From Taxillus chinensis (taxonomy: Eukaryota > Streptophyta > Magnoliopsida > Santalales > Loranthaceae): a stretch of DNA of 64,000 nucleotides. Below are positions 12,712 through 26,240 of this stretch, one piece after another. The position numbers were made by a program, and so were the translations under genes. The notes under the pieces are model-generated. The model worked only from the letters and a program-made list of their open reading frames with translations. It did not search any database and was not told the DNA's origin. How positions within the stretch are numbered: position 1 is the first letter of the stretch; every line of letters begins with the position of its first letter. The DNA lies in the NCBI GenBank assembly GCA_023512835.1, contig CM042092.1, positions 3,001,293 to 3,065,292 on the forward strand, written 5' to 3'.

Positions 12712-14110
12712 GTCCCCCGGGCCATCCCCCCCCCCATTTTTAGGCTAGGTATCACTTGCTTCAGACGATAAAATAAAGTTTATTATGTTTATTCATTTCT
12801 TAAATAATGACCCTTTTTAGTTTGACTGAAACTCTTTTACACTTTTCCGTTTACATTGTTAGTTTTTAAACATTTAAATTTAATTATTAAAATGACTTAT
12901 TGTCCCAAAGAGTTTGCGATGAAGATGATGTTAACTACAATATATAGTAGTAATAAATTATATGATTTTTAAAAATTTTAATAAGACTTGGTTATACGAT
13001 GATTTGATAAACTTTTTATGATTCCATATCATTATTTTAACCTATATGCTCCTAATCACAGTTTGTGATCAAAGTTTTTAGATGTGGTTTACACTAATTT
13101 TAACTATTTGTATCTCAGTCCCCTCAAACTGAACTTCCTGGATTCGTCTTTGATTGTAGTTTAAGTGCGTTATCAAATTAGACGCGGTCGACCAAATCCG
13201 AGACGCCACCATCTCCAAACATTGGCAATCCTCTATCGCCATTGTAGATGCAACACACCAATCCTCCAAGCCAACAGACGCAATTGGTTGGATCTATGCT
13301 CACACATCGAACAATTAACTAGAGCTGTGAGGGTGGGGATTAGCGGTGGAAGCCATCAACCATGTAGTCGGGGCAATGAGGAGGCCGAGGGGTTACATGA
13401 GGGGGGTCATGTCTATGAGGGGTGACGGTGAGGGAGAAATTGAAAAAAAAAAAAATAAAATTAACCACTATAATTCACTAGTTAAATTTGATGAAGTATT
13501 TGATTGAAAACTAAATTTGAGTCATTGTGGTTTGTGAGCTATTGGAAAAAAACAAAGCAAACTAAATGGAAATATCAAATAACTATTTGAATAAGCCTAT
13601 CCAGATCCGATGATGGCCTAATGGTTTTTGGACTTACTGCTTTTTACGAGCAATGATTTCTAAATATTTACACGCATAAGAAGGAAAATTAAAATAATTT
13701 AACGGATATATAACTCTTTTAAAATTTAAACAATAAAAAATAAATAAAATTAACGGATATATAACAGGGACCATTATGATATTTCATGGTCGGCGAAGGG
13801 GTTACAAGTGTCATTGTAAAAACCAGAAGGGTGTTTCCGTAAAGCCATAATTTTTGGTTTCCATTCGAGGCGCGGCGGAGAAGGGAGAGAATAAAAGAAG
13901 GGTGGGGGTGGGGCTTCCGCCTCGCGATTCAAAGAAAAACTAAAGACCGACGGCAGCCGGCGGAGCGAGGGGGAGCGAGTTTCTGTGTGTGAGTTGGTGT
14001 GTGTGTGCGCGTGTTTTTAATTTTAATTTTTAAACTTTTTTTTATTTTTAAAAAATTAAAATCTCGTAAAAACAAGACGGTAACAGAGAGTGCGTGCGAG
14101 CGTTCCCGCC
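12712..14110. promoter_or_regulatory. Upstream region and 5' leader of the SNF2 gene
   Basis: The segment 12780-13080 is AT-rich and empty. At about 13100-13440 there is an island of higher GC with short open frames on both strands that match nothing I know. From about 13860 to the start codon at 14111 the sequence is GC- and CpG-rich (gcggcggag, gacggcagccggcgg), with a (GT)n run near 13995-14015, as expected for a housekeeping promoter and leader. No TATA box stands out. Confidence 0.45.
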
Positions 14111-14650
14111 ATGGGAGCTCCGGAAGGAAGCTCCCTGGACCGCGCCCAGAAGACCCGAACCCTCGTCTGCGCTCTCAACTTCCTCTCCCGCGACCTCCCA
14201 CTCCCTCCCGATGTCCTCCACGCGGTCTTCTCCATCTACACCGACGTTGACGCCGACGACGCCGTCGACCACGGATCCGATCTCACGGTACGCCTCCTCT
14301 CCATCTTTTCTCTCGCCCTTGATTCAAGATTTTTTTAAAAAAATCGATTTTCTAGAGGCTAGGACTGAGTCGCCGTGCTGATCCTGTTCTTGTTGAGGTA
14401 ATTTGTGTGTGTGTGTGTGTGTGTTTTGCTTCCCTAATGTGTTATTGACCGATTGTTTGGTCCGTCTAGTGTTTCTGTTCGAAGATGTGGGATTTTAAGG
14501 GTTGAATGTGCATTTGGTTTGATTTTCGGTGGTGTTTTGCGTTTTTTAGTTCGCCGTTTATGAGGCTGTTTGACCCGTCCAATGTTTCTGTTTGGTAAAT
14601 TTTGTGTTTTTTCCGAGGGGTTGATGGCTACTCGGTTTGAGTTTCGGTTC

Positions 14651-14696
<46 letters not shown>

Positions 14697-17671
14697 AGTG
14701 ATTATTCGATCCGCCTGACGTTTCTTTTTGAATATTTGTGAGTTTTTTTAGGGTTTGAGAACTGCGTGGCTCATTTTTGTGCTTTTGGTTCCTTATTTTT
14801 GTGAAATTACTTAGTCTCTGTTGTATTCCTGTCCTATTTGAAGATTTGTGGATTTTTAGTTTATTTTCTCTATGATGCTCTATGTTTTCTTTTTGTCCAC
14901 TGAGCCATGGATTTATCTGATTGAGAGAGTTGAACTAGTTTTAGCTTATTTGAGGGAATGCTGATTTTTTTTTAAAAAAATATCTCTATATAATTTTTGG
15001 GGTTTGTTTTGGGCCCAAAGGTTGTGCGCGCGCGCGCGTGTGTAATGTACATGGTTTGTATGCTTAACCACTATGCATGCCAGTTTTTAAAGGTCTCCAA
15101 TTTCTACTAATTGTGGGAAAGTTGTATTTTCCTGGTAATTTTTGCTTGATAAGTCTTCCCTTTGCTTCAGGATTATTCTTACCATAGATGGTTTAGAGGA
15201 TTTGTTTTTTCCAGGCATTTCAATAGACTGCAAATTTTCTTTATTTCCCATTTGTGGCGACCTCTGCTGGTTTTGCATGCATTCGTTTGAAAGTGAGATT
15301 TGATATTATTTTCTATGTTGTCAAAATTTTACCTAGGAATCTTAAACTATCTGTACAATGTTACTATGATTATGTATTTATTTGAGAATTCTACTTCTCT
15401 TTCTTTGTTGAGATTAATCTTTTCTTTGTTGAGCAGAAATCTTTGTTGTATATTAAACAGAAAAGACTTCCTTGCAGTGCCGATCCTTATTTTATTTTAT
15501 TTTTAGCGCACATTGTGTGTCACCATTTCACCCAAAAGGGACCTACACAGTTGTGCGGGTCCTGCTTTGTCATGTTTTTATTATATGAATTTATAAAAAA
15601 TACATTATGTTGGAAAACTTGATTTTATCTCAACTTTTATGAGGTGCTGCATCACAGCATGATAAAATACACTTTCTTTTCAAGTGCAAGTACTTAATTT
15701 GACAAACATTTTATTAAGTTTGATTCTATGAAGCCTGGGAAAAAATTAACTGTGAACAATTTGTAGGAGAAATACTACACATTTCCCTTCTTTGTTTTAT
15801 ATCAAACTCCCGTGACTTGTTACTTGCATAGTCATTGCAGGTTGTAAATAACATTTAAATCATATATGGCCTTTTTTCCGAAACTTCAATTCAATATATA
15901 TGATGCAGGATGGTACTGGGGATTCCGCTGTGGGGAATTTAATGTTGGATCTAGAGGATGCACTAGTTAAGCAACGGTCAAATTGCGTGTCTAGCTCCAA
16001 ATTGAGGGAAACAAGCAAAATCCGTCTTCAGGGACACATTCAGCATCGAGTAACAGAACTTGAAGGTGATCTCTTCATGTTATTTTACCCTAACCGAATT
16101 GGAAGTGCATGAATTCTCACCCTTAGTTATTATCAGGATAAAATGGTAATTTGATTATTTTATGCATTTGATGCTGAAACAGCATTGCCTTCAAGCAGAG
16201 GTGAGGACCTGCAAACAAAGGGCTTGCTTGAGCTTTATGGACTAAAGGTAAATATGATATGAAAAATGGATTTAGAAGTTTATCTTAAGTGCTTAGATGG
16301 GCATGATTTACAGTTATAATATACCAATTGACATCATGGACTAGTTAAGAGACAGCTTTTTCCCCCCTGTTCTTGAATAGTTGATTCTTGCAATAACTTC
16401 AGATAGTACACCAGATTTCTAAATTTTTGGAAAATTTCCTCAGAAAATGTTTCTAGTTTTTTCATTCAACCAATTACTTATAAATCCCCTGTTGTCTATT
16501 GCAGTTACAACACCATCTATAGTGTATGCAGCTAATTATTTAATTTAATTTCTCCCTGATGTTATTCTTTTCGTTAGTTATAATATTTGCATGCATGCAC
16601 CTGTCCCTTTTAGTTGATTTTCCATGTTTGGGTATGACATGGGTTCTGCCCTTTTGGGCAAGGGCTTTATTTTTCCAGCTAGCAGAATTACAGAGTAAGG
16701 TTCGTTCTGAAGTGAGTTCAGAGTATTGGATTCGTGCAAATTGTGCACAACCTAACAAGCAATTGTTCGACTGGGGAATGATGCGATTGCGGCGTCCTCT
16801 ATATGGTGTTGGAGATGCCTTTGCCATGGAGGCTGATGATCACCTGAGGAAGAAACGTGATGCTGAGGTAAATTCATAATATAGTTCCTTATAGAAACTC
16901 CAGTTATAGGGATTGAATATCCGGAATTTGACCCATGTGGGTCTAGGGTATAAGAAGTCTGGCCTTGCATTATTCATGAATGTGGTGATTAATATTTGTT
17001 GCTGACTGGCCACTGTGTTCTTGAATTTATTTCCCTGGAATTTATTTATGCACCCATTTTCTTACAATTTTCCATAGTGTAGAGCGTAACTATGTGGTTA
17101 CAGTCTTTAACTTTTGTCTCGTGAAACTCCTATAAGGGGATACAATATTGATCTTCTATCTCTGTGGAGTTTGGTCGGTTTAGATAAGGAGCTTTAATTA
17201 CTAATTTGAATTTTGAAGTGCTGCTAATGTAATAAATACTCTGTTGCAGAGGCTTTCCAGGTTCGAGGAGGAGGAAAAGAACCGCATTGAGACCAGAAAA
17301 AGGAAATTTTTTGCAGAAGTACTTAATGCAGTCCGTGAATTTCAATTGCAAGTACAGGCTACATTGAAGCGCAGGAAACAAAGAAATGATGGTGTTCAGG
17401 TAATGCTAACTGGCCCCCAACCTCCTCTTTTGCAGCATTTTTTGGATGATCTGCACGGCAATTCTACATTGAACAGTTTTGCCTATGTTAATTAATTTTG
17501 GCTATACCAAAACGTTATATTCTTCTTTTATTGCCTATGTTAATTAATTTTGGCTATACCAACACGTTATATTCTTCTTTTATAAAACAACTACTTCTTT
17601 TTGTTTGGCCAAAAATAGCTTTTGGAAAGCCATAATTTTATATATAACTCCAAAAAAGTACTTTTTGAGCT

Positions 17672-17715
<44 letters not shown>

Positions 17716-20700
17716 GTATGATATTGACAAGAATCATATTATTTTATTGAGATCACTTCATATTATACATGACTAGATATATATATCCAAAGAGAAAGTT
17801 ATCTATGGTAATGTAGATATTAGAGTATCAATCCTAATTATTTAATATTCTATAATATTCCATTAATTATCCTAGTAATTATATCATTCTAATTATAGTA
17901 ACATTCTTCCTTAAGTTGGAGCATAGATGTTAATTATACTCAATTTATTACAAAGATAAGCAATCAGAATCCCGTTTAGAGCGTTGGTGAAAATATCTTT
18001 TAATTGTTATCCAGTCTTTACATATCTAGTAAAAATCAATTAAAGTTAAATTTTCTCGTGGATGAAATAAAAATCAATTTTCATATGCTTAATTCTCTCA
18101 TGAAACACAAGATTAGATACATTATGAAGTGCAATCTGAATATCATACTACAATTTAGTTGGTGCTAAAGATTTAATATTAATTTCTTTTAAGAGATGAA
18201 ATATCCATATTATGTCACACGCAAACTATATTATTGCCCTATATTTTGATTAAGCACTGGATTGTGATATTACATTCTATTTCTTACTTTTCCACAAGAT
18301 TAAATTTCATCCAACAAAGACATAATAATGTGTTGTCGATCTTTTATCCACCGTGCAACCTGTCTAATTTGTATGTGTGAAACATTCAATTTGAGTGTGT
18401 CCATAATTTATATACAAAAGACCACATCTAAGTGCTCCTTTAAGTAATACGAAATCTGTTCCAATGCTGCCCAATAATGAACTGTTGACAACATTGATAG
18501 AATAGGCGATATCTGGACGAGTGACAGTAAGATAATTTAGCTTCCCAAATAACTTTTGATATCTCTCGAGTTCAACGAATGATTTCCTATTTCCTTTAAG
18601 ATGCATGTTCAAAGTCATTGGAGAAAAGCATTTTTGATATCCAATTGATGCAAAGGCTAATGGTGAGTATTTACCATAGAAATAAACAAGTGAATAGAGG
18701 TCAATTTGGCAACGGAATAAAAAGTACCAAAATAGTCCATACCATAGGTTTGGGCATAGCCTTTAGCGCAATGAAACGGGCCTTCAAGCAAGCAATTGAC
18801 CCATTTGGATTGATTTTAACTGTGAACACTGAGAACCGATAACCTGTTTTCTTAAGGTAAATCAACCAAGGGCCAAGTAACATTTTCATCCAAAGCTTTC
18901 ATTTTGTCAAGCATTACTTGGTGTTATTCCAAGTGAGAGAGAACTTCACGAACAGTTTTGGGAACAGTGGTAGAATTGAGAAAGACAACAAAAAAGAATA
19001 AGACAAATAATTATAAAAAATAAAAGACAAAATAGGATATGTGTTACCTTTACGTAATGTAGTAGGAAAATTATCACTTGGGACGGGATTTGAAAGCGAA
19101 GAAGCAGGTTCCAAACATGAATCAAGAGGTTGGCGGCTGGAATACACTTGAGTAATAGGATACTTGTGAATGGTAGGAGGAATGGGGTGCATGACAGCTT
19201 CAGAAGATGTGATAGAATAAACCAATAAATACTCCTCTTAATGTGTGAGAAAAAGAGAAAACAAAAAGTAGGGTGTCTTTCATGAAAGTAACATTTATTG
19301 AAACAAGATATTTGTTAAGACTAACAATAACATCAATAATCTTTTTGAAGACGAGGATAGCAAGGAAAACAGACAAATCAAATATTCTATGGTCAACTGG
19401 AAACATGGATGTATAGGAAAAGGGGATTTTGTAAGAAATCTCACAATGAAAAATAGATGAAGGCATGCGATTAATTAAAAATCATGTGGTAGAAATTGTA
19501 TTAACCCAAAAGGATTTAGGAACATTCATTTAAAATAAGAAGACACAAACAATTTTAAGAAGATATCTATTCTTATGTTCAGCTATGCCATTTTGAGATG
19601 TAGTATTAATCCAGGAAGTCTTATGAAACATGCTATTTTAAATATTAAAATTTTGAAACAATATTTGAGTATACTCTTTGGTATTATTACTACATAAACG
19701 ATGAACAGGAACATTGAATTGAATTTTGATTTCAGCAAAAAAACCTAAAAGATAAAATATGACTTCTTATTAAATACAACCAAATGACATAGGAATTATC
19801 ATTTACAAAGGTAGCAAAATATTTAAATTCGAGTTTAGACACAATAGGATAAGGACCCCAAATATTAGAATGAAATAATTTAAAAGGAACACTAGTACAT
19901 TTATTGATTCTTGGACTCGAACTAAAGCGATTGTGTTTTATATACCGACATAAATTACAATTTAAGGAAGACATGTGACTAAACCATAGACAAAATTTCT
20001 TAATCAATAAAAGTGGTAGATAACCCAATTTATAATGCTCTTCAAAGGGAGATGTAATATCCGCGCAAGCAATAGATGGAGGTAGTAGGGTGCCAACAAT
20101 GTAGAGACGCTCCAGATTCATGTCCTTTTTCAATAATCTTTTTCGTTATAATATCCTAAAATAAGCAATAATTGTAAAAAAGTGATGTAATAATTAAAAT
20201 GACGAGTAAGCTAGTCCATTAAAATTAAATTAAAACAGATTAGGTAAATGTAGGACATATGATAAAGGTAGGAGAGGGGTTCGTGCAATTGTGTCAAACT
20301 CAAGAGTCAAGACTCACGAATACAAGATGATAACTCATTAGCTGAGGTAATAATAGATCGAGAAGTGTGACACTAAAAATTAGAAAATAGACTAGAATTA
20401 CATGTCATATGATCTGATCCATTTAAAAGATCAGGAAAGAAGGCATGTAGTTGGAGTACCTCCTGAATCAACAATAACAGCAATAGAAGATGTAATCTTT
20501 AGTAATTCTTGATGTTGTGAAAACTTAGCAAACTCATCATTGCTTCAAATCCTGCTATTACTCCAAAGTTATGTAGTCGTGCTTTAAATCTCGGTGGTCC
20601 TCCTTGGTTTGTGGGATGATGGAATGACCGTCCAGGCTCATAAGTATGTTGTTGACTCATTAAAGTACTATTGGGTTGACTTGGTAGAGAACTTTCCGTG

Positions 20701-23700
20701 CAGAGTATCCGAATAAAAATTTCATGTGAAGAGGAGATCTCAAAATCAGAGAGTCAGATGGAAGATCAACTAAGAAACTCATAATAGTCATTTGCTCGCG
20801 TTGGTGTTATTGAATCTTCACATTCACATTAGGGCATTAAGCTTTTCATAAGTATTCTTAAAAGACATAAAATAAATCGTAAGAAATTGACTTTGTTTTT
20901 TGGCTCAATAAAATGCTTTATAGACCTCATTCATGCGGGTAAGATTTTCTTTACCAGAATACAAGAAATCCAAGTATTCCATTAGTTCTTTGACATATTC
21001 ATAGTGATTAACTAAGCCAATTACCTCGCTATCAATAGAGTTTCGAATTTGTAGAAAGAGGTGAGCATCTTCTCATATCCATGTGAGTTTCAAGTCATTT
21101 TTTTTAGGGTCATAATGATTATCTTTATCAATACTCAGAAAATAAAGGCAAACCATCTTATTCTAATCCATATAATTGGAACCGTTTAACTTATTGTCTG
21201 TGATTTTAGAGATCACATACACGTACACCATAGCACACACAAGAAGGGTAAAGTCAATTGCAAATAGAACAAGGACGGTCCAAGATTGACTGTGAGCAGA
21301 ACAAAGACAGATCAAAGACGAGTGGGCAAAGTCGTCATTGATGGGAGCAATTGAAGTTGACGGGTAGAGAGAATGACAGAGACGTCGTCGATTTGGATAA
21401 AGATGTCAAAGTTGTCGGGTGATTAATGACACATAATAGCAATTGTCGAGACATTAAAGTCATTAAAGTTGGCGTTGCTGAAGTTGTCGTCAGGTAGAGA
21501 CGTCAAAGTTGGTGTCGTCAAAGTTGTTGTCGGACAAAGACATCTAGATTGGAGTTGTCAAAGTTGGTATTGTCGAAGTCAAAGTCGGCATTGTCGAAGT
21601 CATCGTTGGGCAGAAACATCAAGGTCGGCGTCAAGCAGATATGTTGAGGGATAGAGAGGCTCGATGATGGATGATGAGAAAAGAGGAAGACAATGACAGG
21701 CAGAAGATTATAGGTTTTTTTTATTTTTAACATGACTTTGATATCAGCATACTGACAAGAATCATATCATTTCATTGAGTTCACTTCATACAATATATGA
21801 CTAGATATATATATACAAAAAGAGAAAGTTATCTATGTAATGTAGATATTAGGATATCAATCATATTTAAACTGTATTACACAATATCCCACTAATTATT
21901 CAGGAATTACTGTATTGAAAATAGGCTTCCAAAAGTAGCTTTTGGAAAGCCATAATTGTATATATAATTCCAAAAAAGTACTTTTTGAGCTTCCATATAC
22001 GTGTGTGTATATTCAGGTAGTTTTGTCTTTTCAAAAAGCCTTGCTACCAGAGAGCTCTTTTAAAAAGCCTAGCTAAACTGGTCCTAATAGTTTTACATCT
22101 CTACCCAACTTTTTTTTGGGTATTGATTATGCTGTGTGTGCGCACTTATGTGCATTTCTCCGTCTCTAGTAATTTAAAGTGGCAAATATTATTCCAAGTG
22201 TCTTATTTTTGACAGTCATGGCATGGAAGACAAAGGCAACGTGTTACTCGGGCAGAAAAATTGAGGTACCAAGCATTGAAAGCTGATGATCAAGAAGCGT
22301 ATATGAAAATGGTGGAGGAAAGCAAAAATGAAAGATTAAGAATTTTTCTTGGGCAGACAGACGAAATTCTTGCTCGTTTGGGTGCTGCTGTTCAGCGTCA
22401 AAAAGACGCTGAAACAGATGGCATTGAACCCCTGGAAGAGTCAGAAGCTGATTTGCATGTGTTCGGTACAAGGAGTGGAACACCTGGGGAGCCACCTTCT
22501 GAAGAAAATGTGAACACAGTTGAAACAGATTCTGATCATGAAGTTAAGACAGGTGATCTACTTGTAGGTCAACGGCAATACAATTCAGTTGTTCATTCAA
22601 TCCAAGAAAAGGTAAATAATATAACCATATATTATCTATTGTTTATTTTACAGCCTTGTATTTCAAAATCACGCAAGTTCAATTTGTGTATAAAAGGTTG
22701 TCTTCCACTATAGTTTAATGGATGGGGTAACTTCAAAATGTTTGTGGAATGGAGCAGGTTTTGTAATTATATTATACCAAGTATTTTGACTACCAAGCAG
22801 GCGGTAGATGGGGTATATGGGTATTTCATTGTTGCTGAGGCCTCCCTATCATTTTACTTTAATCCCAGGGTTGTTCATGATGGATTATTTGTCAAAGTTG
22901 GTGGTCTCAACTCTCCAGTACCATATTTTATCTTATATATTATGACGTCTTTTTTTTTAAATATAGTTAATTACTTTCAATGAGCTGATTCTTGTCATAA
23001 TGGACCAATCAGGATGTTTGAGTGCGTGTGCCATATATTTGGCTGTTTTTGCTTGGTTTAGCTGTCTGGCAGAGTCAAATTTTTTTCCTAGCACTTGATA
23101 TTTTAACTTTTCATGGGTAATTAGGTTCAAGCTTCAAACTTATTTTCAAATGTTCAATGGTAATGAACAACAATTGCATGTCCTTTGAACTTTTACATAT
23201 TCATGAAAAAATGCATAGTTTTGCTAACGATAATTATTTCCGTTCAAATTATGTAGGTGACTGAGCAGCCATCCATGCTTCAAGGTGGAGAATTAAGAAC
23301 ATATCAGCTAGAAGGGCTTCAATGGATGCTTTCTTTGTTCAATAACAACCTAAATGGAATTTTGGCTGATGAGATGGGATTGGGGAAGACAATCCAAACC
23401 ATTTCACTGATTGCTTATCTCATGGAGAACAAGGATGTGACTGGCCCACACATCGTTGTTGCTCCAAAGGCTGTATTGTCAAATTGGTATAATGAATTCT
23501 CCACTTGGGCTCCTAGGTATGAAAATGTTTCTTGAAAAATCAGCAATCCATGGATATGTGTACTTTTTTAACATCTGTTTTTATTTTAATTACTAATTGT
23601 CTTCATTATTCAGTATTTCAGTTGTTCTTTACGATGGGCGTCTAGATGACCGAAAGGTGATGAGGGAAGAGTTAACAGGAGAGGGGAAATTTAATGTGTT

Positions 23701-26240
23701 GATTACTCACTATGATCTTATCATGAAGGACAAAGCTTTTTTAAAGAGATTTTACTGGTATTACATGATTGTTGATGAAGGTCATAGACTGAAAAATCAT
23801 GAGTGCGCACTTGCAAAGACACTTGTCTCAGGGTATGCTTTACGTGAAGCACTTTTCATACATTACTAGTTCAAATTAGCTATTAGTTTTTTGTCACGTA
23901 GGTTTCTGATAACTACACTGTTCATTTATTCAGCTATCGGATTCGGCGTAGCCTTTTGTTGACTGGTACCCCAATACAGAATAGTCTGCAGGAATTGTGG
24001 TCTTTGCTAAATTTTCTCCTCCCACAAGTTTTTAATTCTGTACAAAATTTTGGAGAGTGGTTTAATGCACCCTTTGCGGACCGGGGTGATGTTATTCTTA
24101 CTGACGAGGAAGAGTTATTAATTATTCGCCGACTACATCATGTGGGTATTGGTTGCTATTTTTTTCTTCGTTTATGCATTTTTTTTCTCATTTATTTATA
24201 GTTATCTATGCAACCTTGGCCTTCCAATATCTCAGGTTATAAGGCCATTCATATTGAGGAGGAAAAAGAGTGAGGTGGAGAAGTTCCTACCTGGAAAAAC
24301 TCAGGTCATACTGAAATGTGATATGTCAGCATGGCAGAAAGTTTATTATCGCCAAGTTACGGATGTGGGTAGAGTTGGGTTGGGAACTGGTATGCAGTTT
24401 CTTCTCATGTGAACTTGTTTTTTGTTTTTTCTTATTGAACATGATTTCATAACAAATACTAAATTCTGCAGGAACAAAGTCGAAGAGTTTACAGAACCTA
24501 TCAATGCAGCTCAGAAAGTGTTGTAACCACCCCTACCTGTTTGTACCAGAATATAACATGTATCGCAGGCGCGAGATCATCAGAGCATCTGGAAAATTTG
24601 AGCTGCTTGATCGTTTACTCCCAAAGCTTCACAGAGCTGGGCATAGAGTACTACTTTTCTCTCAAATGACCCGTCTTATGGACATTCTTCAAATTTATTT
24701 GCAACTTAATGATTTTAAGTTTTTAAGACTGGATGGATCAACAAAAACTGATGATAGAGGAGATTTACTGAAGAAATTTAATGCTCCCAACTCAGACATT
24801 TTCATGTTTCTTCTGAGCACACGTGCTGGGGGTCTTGGATTGAACTTGCAGACAGCAGATACTGTTATAATCTTCGACAGTGATTGGAATCCTCAAATGG
24901 ATCAACAGGCAGAGGATAGGGCCCATCGTATTGGGCAAAAAAAGGAAGTTAGGGTTTTTGTGTTGGTCAGTGTTGGATCAATTGAAGAAGTAATATTGGA
25001 CCGTGCTAAACAGAAGATGGGCATTGATGCCAAGGTCATCCAAGCAGGACTTTTTAACACAACCTCTACAGGTTTGACATGATACGCAAAATCATCCATA
25101 AGTTTATTTCTTTAATGATAAATTAAAAGAAAAACAAAAAGGGTCTGTCTGTTCTTTGCCTAAAATTTTGTTGATTACAGAGGCTTAAATGGTCTGGCAG
25201 TTGCTACTAACTTATAAGAGGCACAGGGATGTGCCCTCCATGTTTCATGATTGTTGGCAGAATATTAAAAAACTGTGAGGCAGATAGTCGCCTTGGATCC
25301 AACAGGGTGAGTAGCACACGTATCTCTAAATAAAATCCAAACAAATTTAGGATGGATGAAGTCATAACCCTAATCGGAACCCGAAGCACTACTCCGTACT
25401 AACAACACATTTTCTGGGAATAAAATCTCTGGGTTCAGGCACAACTTAATAACCACGCACTTTTTTTTTTTGTTTTGGTCAATACCCTATCTGATTTTGG
25501 GTTGCTTATGAGGATTTTTTATTATTGTCTAAACAGCTCAGGACAGAAGAGCAATGTTGGAAGAGATTATGCGCAGAGGCACAAACTCGCTTGGAACAGA
25601 TGTGCCAAGTGAGAGAGAGATTAACCGCCTTGCAGCTCGATCAGAGGAGGAGTTTTGGTTGTTCGAAAAAATGGATGAGGAGAGAAGGCAAAAGGAGAAT
25701 TACAAGTCTCGTCTCATGGAAGACCATGAGGTGCCTGACTGGGCCTATTCTGCAGCCAGTAAGGAAGAGAAAGCAACTGGGTTTGATCATGAAGTTAATA
25801 ACATCAGTGGAAAACGAAGGAGAAAAGAGATTGTTTATGGTGATGCACTTAGTGACTCACAGTGGTTGAAAGCAATGGAAAGTGGAGAAGATATAGCTAA
25901 GCTTTCGGTTAGAGGAAGGAGAAGGGAGCATTTGCGCCCTGTGCTCAATGAGCCAACTACTTATAATGCTGTTGCAGAGGAAAAAGTTACAGAAAAGAAA
26001 CATGAAAATGATTCGTTAATGGTGAGTGATGGGACAAGTACAGACACATATGGAACAGACACCTCCGCGAAGGATTTCAAGTCTGCGGACAAACAAGAAT
26101 ATCAAGGTGTCAGGGGAAGTGAGTTGCGGGGGCAGATCTTGACATGGAAAACCCACAAGAGGAAGAGATCAAGCTTTGCGTTGAACTCAGGAGAGGCTAG
26201 GGGGCCAAATATTAATGGTAAAGGAAACGGATGGTCGTGA
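14111..26240 (+). CDS. CHR12/CHR23: SNF2-family chromatin remodelling ATPase, CHR12/CHR23 (MINUSCULE) type
   Basis: Twelve exons join in frame to 1092 residues: 14111-14287, 15909-16065, 16183-16247, 16679-16867, 17250-17399, 22216-22611, 23257-23516, 23614-23832, 23934-24141, 24236-24389, 24472-25071 and 25537-26240 (TGA). The product is a SWI/SNF-type nucleosome-remodelling ATPase of the nucleus. Domains: an N-terminal helical region with SRDLPLPPD; an HSA-like basic helix region at about 180-290 ([22 protein letters not shown]); ATPase motif I GLGKT at 419-423; Walker B DEGH at 519-522; [24 protein letters not shown] at 774-783; motif [13 protein letters not shown] at 804-814; then a SnAC-like segment ([20 protein letters not shown]) and a charged tail. 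No bromodomain follows, which separates this class from BRM. The ATG at 14111 sits in a good context (gccATGG). Intron 5 is about 4.8 kb because a copia element landed in it. In Arabidopsis this class controls growth arrest and meristem maintenance (family knowledge). Confidence 0.95.
14653..14694 (+). repeat. (CT)n microsatellite in SNF2 intron 1
   Basis: About 42 bases of uninterrupted CT lie within the 1.6 kb first intron; a (GT)n run lies at about 14406-14424. Confidence 0.9.
17480..17583 (+). repeat. 52-bp tandem duplication
   Basis: Two back-to-back copies of a 52-bp unit (tgcctatgttaattaatttt...) differ by about one base (ccaaaacg versus ccaacacg). They lie just upstream of the copia insertion in SNF2 intron 5. 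Confidence 0.85.
17617..17680 (+). repeat. Direct repeat R, left copy flanking copia element
   Basis: The run tagcttttggaaagcc... to ...gtactttttgagcttcca recurs at 21931-21996 in the same orientation with few changes. The two copies sit outside the two LTRs of the copia element, so they are not part of the LTR. They are far too long for a normal target-site duplication. Confidence 0.8.
17725..17903 (-). mobile_element. Copia 3' LTR (element on minus strand)
   Basis: A ~179-bp repeat starts TGACAAGAATCATAT and ends AACA on the plus strand. It matches 21753 to about 21915 with scattered substitutions. The purine-rich tract that should precede a 3' LTR is present on the minus strand (plus 17904-17925, cttccttaagttggag). 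The LTR is short for copia. Confidence 0.75.
17904..21752 (-). pseudogene. Decayed Ty1/copia retrotransposon interior
   Basis: Pieces of a copia polyprotein lie in the expected order on the minus strand, all broken by stops and frameshifts. At about 19732-20133 there is a GAG-pre-integrase/integrase start ([29 protein letters not shown]). At 19200-19466 there is the later integrase region, with [12 protein letters not shown] at its core. At 18701-18889 the reverse transcriptase begins ([16 protein letters not shown]), and at 18364-18618 is the RT/RNase H linker ([20 protein letters not shown]). A primer-binding-like TGATATCAAAG sits next to the right LTR at about 21735-21746 on the minus strand. 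Near that end, 21350-21640, a degenerate gtcaaagttg/gtcgtc minisatellite occurs. The element is dead and lies antisense in SNF2 intron 5. Confidence 0.85.
21753..21915 (-). mobile_element. Copia 5' LTR (element on minus strand)
   Basis: This is the partner of the 17725-17903 repeat and begins TGACAAGAATCATATC. Its outer end is eroded: the terminal ~15 bases seen in the left copy are not recognisable, so the right boundary is approximate. Confidence 0.7.
21931..21996 (+). repeat. Direct repeat R, right copy
   Basis: Second copy of the ~65-bp sequence at 17617-17680, directly outside the right copia LTR and 220 bp before SNF2 exon 6. The similar wording of its two halves (agcttttggaaagc and ccaaaaaagtac) recalls a small AT-rich MITE, but I cannot show terminal inverted repeats. 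Confidence 0.75.

Noticed and set aside
13078..13425. Possible coding exon in the GC-richer patch upstream of SNF2
   Set aside because: Frames open on both strands with no recognisable protein, no splice partners.
14653..14694. CRISPR-like regular repeats
   Set aside because: All short regular arrays here are di- or trinucleotide microsatellites in plant introns.
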